Assembly: GCF_040954645.1 (NCBI RefSeq)
Contig: NC_092804.1
Location: forward strand, 39,027,753-39,091,752
From: Diabrotica undecimpunctata
Taxonomy: Eukaryota > Arthropoda > Insecta > Coleoptera > Chrysomelidae
Direction of reading: 5' to 3'
DNA: 64,000 nt
The notes beneath the pieces are model-generated. The model was not told the DNA's origin. It ran no database searches and was given only the letters and a program-made list of their open reading frames with translations. Made by a program: the position numbers and the translations under genes. This document shows, one piece after another, positions 56,501-64,000 of this stretch. Each line of letters starts with the position of its first letter. Position 1 is the stretch's first letter.

Positions 56501-57923
56501 ATTAACACAACTGTTCAGAAAAGGAGGTTTCACTCTTAGAAAATGGTTGAGCAACGAAGAAAAAATAATGGAGAACGTACCGGAGGATATGAGGAACGTA
56601 GACTCGAAGGCATTCAAACAAGAAGAAGTACGGAAAACGTTAGGAATACACTGGTCACCTAAAGAGGATATAATCACATTCAAAATAGGGATAAAGACGG
56701 CAAAGAAAATAACGAAAAGACACGTACTGTCAGAAGTAGCAAAACTATACGACCCACTGGGATGGATAGCACCTGTAGTAATTCAGGCGAAAATGTTCAT
56801 ACAGGAATTATGGGAGCAAAAGACCAGTTGGGATAAAGAATTAACTAGCAACCAACAAAGCAGGTGGAATACATACCAGGCGCAATTAGTAAATCTGGAG
56901 AAAATAACATTGCCCAGGTGGAACAACTTAAGCAAGATAAACAGAGTAGAACTGCATGGATTTGCAGATGCGTCTATGAAAGGATATGGAGCGGTAATCT
57001 ACTCAAGGGTATTAGGCCCAGAAATTAAAACGAATCTAATAATAGCAAAATCGAAAGTCGCACCATTGAAAGGGAAAACGACATTACCGAGGCTCGAGCT
57101 GTGTGCCGCGGTACTACTAGCAAATTTAATGAAGAAAACCCTACAAGCATTGAACAGGGAAAACATTGAGGTATATGCATGGTCGGACTCAACGATAACC
57201 CTGGCTTGGATAAGGGGATCATCAAAAAGGTGGAAAATGTTCGTCGCCAACAGAGTAGAGGAAATAAGACGCGTTATAGGACCGAAAAATTGGCATAAGG
57301 TAGATACAAAGGAAAATCCAGCGGACATCCTCTCACGTGGAAGTACCGCATCAGAATTATTAGAAGCAGAGCTATGGTGGAAGGGACCAACTTGGCTGAC
57401 TAGTAACAAAACTTTAACTCAGGAATCAGAAGAAATACCAGAGACAAATGAGGAGGAAGTCAAAACGAAAATAACGGTGCACACGACAACGATAAAGGAG
57501 GACATATGCGAGAGATTCTCAAATTTAGAAAGAATGAGAAGAGTACTTTCATATTGTAGGAGATTTGCAGACAAATGCAGAAAAAAGAAGGACAATGGAC
57601 AAAGTCAGCTTACAGTCCAAGAATTAGAGGAAACGCTATTAAAGGTGATAAAGCACACACAGCACGCCTACTTCAAACCAGAAATAAATAAGCTGGAGAA
57701 GAAACAGCAATTAGACAAGAAAAATAAATTAGCGTCATTGGTACCATTCCTGGATAGACAAGGAATTCTAAGAGTCACCGAAAGACTGAGACACACGAAT
57801 CTAAAGTACGGAGAAAAACATCCGATAATTTTGCCAAAGGATAGTGCATTAACAAAGTTACTTATAACAGATAGTCACGCAAGAAATCTACATAGCGGAT
57901 TACAACAAACACTACAATCATAA
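53529..57923 (+). CDS. BEL/Pao Gag-Pol polyprotein (to mid-integrase)
   Basis: 1464 codons from ATG 53529 (an upstream in-frame TTG exists but ATG is the likely start). Domain order, approximate residues: coiled-coil-rich Gag 1-190; DUF1759-type Gag 190-350 (KIPVYEGRYETWRTFHDLF); CCHC-like knuckles 391-455 (HCVICNGDHGVPNC, CTNCLAHKKEKQC, CRHCGGDHHHMLH). Aspartic protease near 566 (ALIDQGSQCAFI). RT 800-1000 (RAVFDASSK, YSADLEKMFRQI, MYVDDILGG with catalytic YVDD near 971). RNase H/Pao peptidase-like region 1090-1260 (GFADASMKGYGAV, LPRLELCAA, AWSDSTITLAWI). The integrase zinc-binding H-H pair (DSHARNLHSG) is at the very end. The frame stops at TAA 57921-57923 in the middle of this zinc domain; the rest continues in the -1 frame. 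Virus-like particle assembly and reverse transcription are the expected roles. Confidence 0.93.
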   Translation: MESLYVKQAEIGTEIVKLVSNTKKDSQSRKNQQYIRDRQEKLEEYWAKFLNNHEKLLEGGITKEKYFETKYYDQVFKTYIEGKTLLEEYGRVLKRGKAPKVKEIQIRKQRIEELLRPENEQDLQEDEELQSELREYMEKVNTLMIEAAVNEELDATDIGEVERINHLKRKVREVLKKIRPGMQRPESTQRRDGVTLPQVKIPVYEGRYETWRTFHDLFTKVIHENDQLSNAEKMQYLKTQVRGEANRMIQHLNISEANYEVAWNMLKDRYENPRMILFKLIDRMLLAQEVKESSARALKSLHDTFHESLEAIGGLGTDTEAWSPLIARIIITKWDNETRRLYENHIGDSREIPTYKSTQTFLQRRFQTLELLESEKRQEKQGGSLRKPRTHCVICNGDHGVPNCREFQELNVRDRNRMIKEKGLCTNCLAHKKEKQCYSQYRCRHCGGDHHHMLHYEKGNTSNKRNSNETKREQTQERNGRDSNNRRNGYQADRYRGGNNNPYNAREQNNGRRENTQDTNGPRNSNDQQRGQNSVNCASHKEGEALLATAVVRIRDAKGDSHIMRALIDQGSQCAFITEQAATTLGTTRKPIQATISGIGSSGEKTANWSMKLLIETHYESDFEMEIEALVLPKITRNLPEKDIILPDYNEKNAILADPRYYKVGKIDLLLGVKEYSYILTEGMHGISNGLLSQNTKLGWIVSGIARERENIKAEVCCMISRQEMDVQIKNFWELEEVNQDTSFSVEEQECEELYRQTVKRNEEGRYEVKIPFREDVAKLGESKQQAFARLMQLERKFAKDKQLEANYRQFMEDYENQGHMVIAENQGDGYYLPHHPVRKEDSTTTKIRAVFDASSKSSSAVSLNDIMHTGPKLQQDLTNILLRWRSNKVAYSADLEKMFRQIRMAEEDQKYQKILWRKDTKDHIQEYNLTTVTYGTAAAPFLALRTIQQLQEDEGARFPLASKIVKENMYVDDILGGAETVQEAETAQKELTQLFRKGGFTLRKWLSNEEKIMENVPEDMRNVDSKAFKQEEVRKTLGIHWSPKEDIITFKIGIKTAKKITKRHVLSEVAKLYDPLGWIAPVVIQAKMFIQELWEQKTSWDKELTSNQQSRWNTYQAQLVNLEKITLPRWNNLSKINRVELHGFADASMKGYGAVIYSRVLGPEIKTNLIIAKSKVAPLKGKTTLPRLELCAAVLLANLMKKTLQALNRENIEVYAWSDSTITLAWIRGSSKRWKMFVANRVEEIRRVIGPKNWHKVDTKENPADILSRGSTASELLEAELWWKGPTWLTSNKTLTQESEEIPETNEEEVKTKITVHTTTIKEDICERFSNLERMRRVLSYCRRFADKCRKKKDNGQSQLTVQELEETLLKVIKHTQHAYFKPEINKLEKKQQLDKKNKLASLVPFLDRQGILRVTERLRHTNLKYGEKHPIILPKDSALTKLLITDSHARNLHSGLQQTLQS

Positions 57924-60832
57924 AAAGGAAATACTGGATAATCAACGGCAGAAGAACCGTGAAAGATCATCTAGCAAAATGTTTAAGGTGCAGGAGGTAT
58001 AAAAGCCAAGCAGCACAACAATTAATGGGAGATCTACCGAAAGACAGAGTGAACCCGAGTCATCCCTTTACTAACACAGGGATAGATTATGCCGGGCCAA
58101 TAAAAATAAGTACCACGAGAGGCAGAGGACAGAGGAGCTATAAGGGCTACATCTCAGTATTTGTGTGTCTGTCAACGAAGGCAGTACACCTTGAGGTAGT
58201 AAGCGATATGTCTACGGATGCTTTCATCGCAGCGTTCAAGAGATTTACGGCACGCAGAGGACAGTGCAACAACGTATACAGCGATAACGGAACCACATTC
58301 GTAGGAACAGCAAATTTGTTGAAAAAAGAAAATCAAAAAATAGATGACGAGATAAAACAAGGATTACTGGCACTAGGTACCCAGTGGCATGTCATACCTG
58401 CATATGCACCACATTTCGGAGGATTATGGGAGAGCGCAGTGCGAATAATGAAATATCACTTGAAAAGAATCATCGGGGAAACAGTTCTAACATATGAAGA
58501 ATTGAGTACGGTGCTGGCACAAATAGAAGCATGTATGAACTCGAGACCATTATGTGGGTCATCAGAAGACCCTGAAGGGAAAATAGCCCTGACACCAGCT
58601 CACTTCCTTATAGGGAGAGAAATTATATCACCAAATCGGGAAGAAGAGCTTACGACTTATTTGAAGATGCCGACGAGGTGGAGATTAGTGGAGAAAATAA
58701 AAAGAGACTTCTGGAAAATTTGGAAACAGGAATACCTGCACCAATTACAACAGAGAAATAGATGGCATAAGGCGCACCCTAACATAAAAGAAGAAGAAAT
58801 AGTTATAATTAAAGAAGAGGATACACCTCCAGGCAGATGGCCATTAGCGAGGGTAACAGAAACACACCCTGGAGCGGAGGGATTAACCAGAGTAGTAACA
58901 GTGAGAAAGGCAAACGGGAAACTGACTAAAAGACCCATACATAAGCTAATACGACTGGAAGAAGAGAAACAGGAAAAGCCGAAAAAGGCAGCAGCACTAA
59001 GATGGAAGAAAATACTAGTAGCTATAATGTTTTTAACGATGTTAAAACCCATAAAGGCAGAACCGTATAAAATATATAATCCGGTACCAGGATTTTTCAC
59101 AGAAGACCTTGGAGAGGTCGTCATAGACCGGGGAACATTTCGAATAAAGGTGTTACTCGAAAAAGGAAGAATTCGAACAGAGCACCAACTAATAGGAAAT
59201 ATGATACAAGGCGTACGAGAACTGTGTCATGAGATAAAAATCGTGAATTGTAAGGATATAATAGAGAAATTGGAGGAAGGACAAAGAAAGGCGGAGTCAG
59301 TAAGCGAGGGGCTGACAGTAGAAATAAAAGGAAGGGAAAGAAGAGGAATATTAGGAACAATATTAACCTCAGTATTTGGAGTCAATGACGAAGCCTACAG
59401 TAACATTGAAGCATTAGATAATGACCAAAAGGAGCTAATAAAGGGATCACAGCACCAGGTGAAGATAATGTTAGAAACAATAACATCAATCAATCACACA
59501 GAGAACAGGATAAACGAGCAAATGAACAAGTTTAACAAAGCACTAATCACAGGTCTACAAGAAATATCTAAAGGACTTAACGAAGTAGAAGACAAAGCAC
59601 AAAAACTAGAAACCGAATATAGCACGTTACGAATACAAACGATAGCATTACAAGTTATGGACTTCATAAACGAATATACTCAATTTTACGAGGGAATATT
59701 AAACCTTCACTATAACCACGGACACTTCATTGATATAGTGAAACCGGGTGAAATAACCAAATTAATAGGGAAAGCAGGGCAGATACTGCCTCAAGGGGTC
59801 GAAATACGACGACAACCCATTATAGAAACAGAAGTCAGTCATGACGACAGATATATAACAGTCATCGGCTACTTCATAGTGACAGGGAAAAATAAGTACA
59901 GCATGCTCAAAGTCACGGCCATACCACTTAACGTTGAGGGGTCGGTGTTGCGCACATTTGTCGCCCCAAGGAATCTACTGGCCGTAGATTATAACACACT
60001 GCACTACTTCGAATTGACCACGGAAGATAGAGAAAGGTGCTTACTGTTGACAAAGGCGCAGATAGCGTGCTCACCAACGGCTATAAGAAACATGGATACC
60101 CAACCAAACTGCATACTAGAAGAAATTTATGAGCGATCTAAGAATAGCACATGTCCAGTGGTAGCCAGGACAATACAGACAGCTCAATGGAGTAAGATGG
60201 GTACTCCCAACCTCTGGCTAGTTATCACGCCAGTCACGATACACATATCCATTATTTGCGATGGAAATCGGAGCGAAAGAGTACTGGAACGAGTCACATT
60301 CCTGAAGCTTTCACCCAAATGTATCGCCCAAACGAAAAATATTACATTACTCCCCACTAGCAGTAGGGTGGACAGAGCAGTGACGAGTTACCTGAAGTCG
60401 CCAATCACTCCCGTGGCCCAACTGGTGGCGAGGACACCCCGCAAGTTTAACACGCCTCTAAACACCTACCTTGACATACCAGGAGGAGAGCTACGTCATG
60501 TGTTACTTGAGGAGGAGAGTCTGGAACAAGAAATGACGCATACGCAGTGGCGATCGATTCACGAATCTAATTGGCATTATTTTGTGGCCACCGGGATCAT
60601 TACTATAATGGTAATAATTGGGATACTCACGTTATGGAAGTACCGTCCTGTTGCACGACTATGTCGTTCAGGGAATCCACAAACTCAGACTAACGAACAG
60701 GAAGTACCTGTATTAGTTAGTAATCGGCACAACAATGTACGGTCGACTTCCCAAGTTGACATCCCACTTTCCACATTTTCATCCAATTGCCCTAATTTTA
60801 ATCTAGAGATAGAGTCGGACATTGATAGCTAG
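57924..60832 (+). CDS. BEL/Pao integrase remainder fused to Env/F-like region
   Basis: Open from the frame change (about 57912) to TAG 60830-60832. It has no ATG of its own at the start; GTG 57959 is simply in frame. The integrase zinc C-C pair is CLRCRR. The catalytic core has D in NTGIDYAGP (about 58084), D in VYSDNGTTF (about 58281) and E in GGLWESAV, with 48 residues between the last two. The C-terminal integrase/DUF5641-like part (GRWPLARVTETHPG) runs to about 58960. The same frame then enters a hydrophobic signal-like segment (KKILVAIMFLTM, about 59005-59045). A furin-type site GRERR followed by GILGTILTSVFGV (about 59330) comes next, then a helical region with heptads. Near the C-terminus is a transmembrane segment (VATGIITIMVIIGILTLW, about 60582-60635) and a ~60-residue tail. 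Cleavage site plus fusion-peptide layout recalls the baculovirus F/errantivirus Env type. Several N-x-S/T sites are present. Confidence 0.85.
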
Positions 60833-60966
60833 GGTACGGTTGGAAGATTATTGATTATTCTTAAACTATTTATAATTTATCATGTTTGAATTTTACTATG
60901 TTATGTAATACTTATATGTAAACTTTGAGTATTGACACTTTTGCCAGATTGCCCGATTCCGCAGTA
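60833..60966 (+). other. 3' untranslated part of BEL/Pao; no clear polypurine tract
   Basis: 134 bp between the env-like stop codon and the 3' LTR. The bases just before the LTR (ATTCCGCAGTA) are not purine-rich, so the plus-strand primer site is not evident by eye. Confidence 0.5.
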
Positions 60967-61433
60967 TGTCCAATATCAAATCTTCATAATTCATATCCGA
61001 AATTGGACAGTATAATTTTATCACCCAGTAGACCGAATGAATCTATTTGTTATTAAATACACACACGTAGTTAATTAGGTTACATACACATTTGGTCAAT
61101 TATAAATAATAATTTGGACATCAGTCAAAAGTACTGACAAAGTTAAACAATTTACATAAATTAAATACACATATCACGCTAGGTACGCGAAAAATATTGA
61201 CCCAAATAGAATTTATATAAAACTAATATCTCTTGACTAGAGAAGCATTCAATCAATATTCACTCAACGAACATATAGTCTTCAACGATCAACTTCATCA
61301 GTCTCTACTCAAAGTAATCCCGGGTCTACACCCATAGTGTACGGCTCAACAATAAACTCTGCTACTATTATTTGGTGTTTCCATTACAACAGAACGAACA
61401 TCTTCACTGAGCCAACGAAGGGGAATTTGTTCA
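60967..61433 (+). repeat. 3' LTR of BEL/Pao element
   Basis: 467 bp, same length as the 5' LTR, three visible differences, followed by the CCGCA target duplication (61434-61438). Confidence 0.95.
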
Positions 61434-61573
61434 CCGCATGTTGATAGCTTTTGTCGAACTCGAGATATTAATAAAAACGCATAAACATAAGTAAGTATAG
61501 TATTGACTCACCCTTTATTATAACTTAAAATTAAATATGTAAAATATCATACAAATATCTCGATCATTAAAAC

Positions 61574-62676
61574 TTAATGTCCAATTAAATGTTCAAATTG
61601 TTTTTCATCGTTGTCCACACAAAGATGTAATCTTTCGCGCGTAGACATAACAGCTGCTTCAATCTCAGCTGTTGATATACTATTTATTGCGTTTATAATG
61701 CGCTGTTTCATGTCGTCTCGCGTGGTTGGTCGAGTTTGGTACACTAAGTCCTTTAATCTTCCCCACAGATAAAAGTCCAGACATGTTAAGTCTGCAGATC
61801 TAGCTGGCCATGAAAATATACTTCCCCTTCCAATCCATTTATTTGGATAACTTGCATACAAATAATCTCGAACTCGTCTGGAAAAGTGCGCAAGACACCC
61901 GTCATGTTGTAATCTCATATCTCTTCTTGTTTGCAAGGAAATATCTTCCAATAAAACAGGCTACTGATTTTACAGAAAATCCAAGTATGTATCGCCATTT
62001 AAAGTTCTATCAAAGAAATATGGACCTACAATCTTTCCATCAACTATACCACACCAAACATTAAGACTCCATCTACCTTGAACCTGCACCTCATGTATCC
62101 AGTGCGGATTTTCTTCAGCCCAATATTTCATATTATGCAGATTAACACCACCCGCACTATTATACGTAGCCTCGTCTGTTCACAAAATCTTTGATATGAT
62201 ATGCGGTTGTTCTTCTAGCAGACCTAACATCCAATTGCAGTAATCCAGCCTTGCATCAAAATCTCTCTCATGTAAAGCTTGGTGGAGAAAAACATGATAA
62301 GGATGCAGTCTAAAAAACAAAACAACAAATATTGGTGAAAAAGAAACCACTATATTTACTAAAACTAAAAAAATCTAAAGTTTAAAGGGAATTCCAAGTT
62401 TCTGACCTAAACGTTTATATGTGGATTCTGTTGAATTAAAGCAAAAACATTGATTGAATTATCTTCGGTCATACCTCTACTACGTCGTTTAAAACAAGGA
62501 CGATGAAAACTACCAGTTTCTCTTAATCTTATTGGCTTTCTTTCAAATACTTCTTTGCCATAATGTCTCCTGTCAGGATATCTTACAGAATATATACGTG
62601 AGGCAATAGCGGCATTTTGGTGACATTCGAAATAAACTTCAATCATATCATACAATTCTGCATTTGATATACTCAT
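61574..62676 (-). pseudogene. DD41D mariner transposase, broken
   Basis: Minus strand from about 62676: N-terminal 'MSISNAELYDMIEVYFECHQNAAIAS' helix-turn-helix, then 'RLRETGSFHRP' and 'FALIQQNPHINV*'. About 90 bp of AT-rich non-coding sequence (62310-62400) ending in TTTTTTAG follows; this could be an intron or an insertion. Coding resumes with 'LHPYHVFLHQALHERDFDARLDYCNWML'. The first catalytic block '*TDEATY' follows directly on a stop codon, then 'NPHWIHEVQVQGRWSLNVWCGIV'. The second D is in LQHDGCLAHF and the third in SADLTCLDFYLWG, 41 residues apart. The C-terminal 'KQFEHLIGH' ends at 61574. At least four stops or indels. Same group as the relic at 15329-16407 but clearly diverged from it. 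Confidence 0.85.
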
Positions 62677-63639
62677 CGCGAATTATTAGTACTGATAATT
62701 AATTAATAATATTACCAATATTAATATCTATTGAAAAAAATGAAATTTTCAATTCGAATTATAATATAACACTTCTTGTTTTGACTGCTGTCAATAAATA
62801 AATAATATGAACTCTCCGTCAAATTCATTGTCGTAGCCTACTTAGTTTCGAAAAAACTATTTTAATCATATGAAATAACAATGGTCAAAATAGGTAACAA
62901 CATTAACAAAAAGATTCTTCTGCTATAAAAAAATTTGAAAGTACCTACTGACTTATTTTTTAATTTAATTTATAATACAGGGTGAGTCAATACTATACTT
63001 ACTTATGCTTATGCGTTTTTATTCATATCTCGGGTTTGACAGAAGCTATTAACATGCGATTTGCGCCATTTTCTTACAAATTTAATCCAGTTCCATTATA
63101 ATTTACAATAAATAGGTGTTCCCATTAAACATTTTAAAGAAAAACAAATTTTAATTTTTTCTATTCGAAAGTATCCTCTACTTATGACAATTAAAACTAA
63201 ATGCAATTATTTTATAGTAGATGTAAATTAATTCATCCACACTCTTTCTAATGACACTAATTCCGTTAAAATCGGTTGATCTAAACCAAAGTTATAGGTA
63301 TTTATCTACAAATACTTTCCCACTCTCCCCCACCTTTTTATTTAAAAAAATAAAAAAAAGTACTTGAACAACTTTGTGCAGAATTTAGGCCTCTTTCTAG
63401 TTTACTTATTTAACACTTAGTATAATTGGGCGTATTTCTCGAAAAACTGGTTTTCAAAGTTTTCTTCACAGGTTATGCCCCGTAGGTTAACCTAGAAACT
63501 TGAAAGTTATTTCCAGCGATTTCTCTTGGCCACTTTTACTAAGGAATTTTTTCTCCTAAAGTTAAAACATGAATAGTTTCTGATATATAGCCAAGAGATC
63601 GGCTTATTGGACCACCCGGTACATAAAAAACTGTGAATG

Positions 63640-64000
63640 GTAATTATATGAAATAGTTTACTCTGACAAACATGTTTTTTCTTGTCGATTTATTATGACT
63701 TCTTGGGCAAATGTAGCAACGACGAATCATATTTGCCAACATATCGGGAGGGGTTGGAGGGGGTATAATGTCTTCAAGCCCAAGTATTTGACGCGCTCGA
63801 CGTCGAAGTTCCTTTGGTAAAAGGAATAGTTGACCTTTGTTCTATTTGGGGTTCCCATGTTCCCATGCAAATGTTTTAATAAAGTCAGATCTTTGTCTTT
63901 CTCTTCAAGGTGGGCCGCTTTATAAACACAGCAAGCATTTATCGCGGATATGTTTAATAGATTATAAAACACTACCATTGCCCATCGTTGGTTGTTGGTG
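63640..64000 (-). pseudogene. piggyBac-like transposase C-terminal fragment
   Basis: Minus strand, open into the window edge. 'TNNQRWAMVVFYNLLNISAINACCVY' is the RW-x(5)-F/Y-x-x-L-(L/I)-(N/D)-I-x-x-(I/V)-N block that follows the third catalytic Asp in piggyBac transposases. After a frameshift near 63840 the other frame reads 'RRRARQILGLEDIIPPPTPP' and then 'RRCYICPRSHNKSTRK', the start of the C-terminal cysteine-rich domain. Later cysteines are degraded. It is different in sequence from the intact copy at 4441-6240. The mariner right end abuts it at 63621. Confidence 0.75.

Larger units (their letters stand above)
51966..61433 (+). mobile_element. BEL/Pao retrotransposon with env-like region
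   Basis: A 9468-bp element with two 467-bp LTRs (about 99.4 percent identical) and a 5-bp target duplication CCGCA (51961-51965 and 61434-61438). It has a leader of about 1.1 kb, a Gag-Pol frame and an IN-Env frame. Protease, RT, RNase H and integrase signatures belong to BEL/Pao. The near-identical LTRs indicate a recent insertion. The coding region is interrupted once, inside integrase. It inserted into the left arm of a mariner-type element. Confidence 0.95.
51401..63619 (-). mobile_element. Mariner-type element with ~630-bp arms, split by BEL/Pao
   Basis: Both ends read CCGGGTGGTCCAATAAGCC inward and are flanked by TA (51399-51400 and 63620-63621). The left arm is 51401-51965 plus 61439-61510. 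The right arm is about 62990-63619 in inverted orientation with good identity throughout, e.g. AGGAGAAAGAATTCC / GGAATTTTTTCTCCT. The BEL/Pao element (51966-61433) sits inside the left arm. Without it the mariner is about 2.75 kb. The transposase relic lies between the arms on the minus strand. Arms this long are unusual for mariner but match the design of the element at 14999-16990. Confidence 0.85.

Noticed and set aside
57910..57965. Programmed -1 frameshift signal between Gag-Pol and Env
   Set aside because: The switch lies inside the integrase zinc domain, not at a domain border, and no standard slippery heptamer precedes the stop. A mutation is more likely.
62310..62400. Intron in the DD41D mariner transposase
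   Set aside because: An AG acceptor is visible but no donor restores the frame cleanly. An insertion or decay is equally likely, so I only mention it in the gene entry.

Overview
The window is eukaryotic, AT-rich and almost entirely transposon-derived. The mix is typical of a large, repeat-dense insect genome: RTE-like and Jockey-like LINEs, a Penelope-like element, a BEL/Pao LTR retrotransposon with an env-like region, piggyBac, several Tc1/mariner elements and foldback elements. A chrysomelid-type beetle is a guess that the sequence alone cannot prove. I found no convincing host gene, no rRNA or tRNA gene and no CRISPR array. Nearly every recognisable coding stretch is reverse transcriptase, endonuclease, integrase or transposase, and most are broken.

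Layout. 1-4.1 kb: two LINE relics in opposite orientation. 4.1-6.8 kb: a structurally complete piggyBac-like element (4167-6489, TTAA on both sides, 599-codon open transposase) sitting inside an older palindromic repeat. 7.0-8.5 kb: a foldback element with arms over 500 bp. 8.7-13.8 kb: RTE-like LINE relics. One of them is split by a 634-bp solo LTR (12344-12977) and by a 181-bp LINE tail. 15.0-17.0 kb: a DD41D mariner relic with long terminal inverted repeats. 17.0-19.4 kb: a LINE on the minus strand. 20.5-22.4 kb: a 630-bp TA-flanked MITE and a 597-bp element with 8-bp target duplications and a THAP-like remnant (P-element-like), the latter inside a LINE. 22.8-24.7 kb: a Penelope-like element. 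25.1-27.6 kb: two mariner relics, one inserted just upstream of the other's start codon. 28.6-31.6 kb: a well-preserved LINE flanked by a direct repeat of about 150 bp. 32-41 kb: further LINE fragments. 42-45 kb: a Tc1 fragment, an (AT)n tract and Penelope-type repeats. 45.0-50.1 kb: a Jockey-like LINE split by another Jockey-like LINE (13-bp target duplication). 51.4-63.6 kb: a DD41D mariner with inverted repeats of about 630 bp, split by a young BEL/Pao element (51966-61433). The window ends in a piggyBac transposase fragment.

The 'genes' work together only as transposon modules. The BEL/Pao element carries Gag, protease, RT, RNase H, integrase and an Env/F-like region. It is broken by one frame change inside integrase. 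The piggyBac element looks the most likely to encode a functional protein.

The signal least explained by known features is in the solo LTR. Four consecutive hairpins share the same 7-nt loop (GTGTTGA) but have different, mutually compensating stems, and they lie between a TATA box and a polyadenylation signal. This looks like selection on RNA structure.
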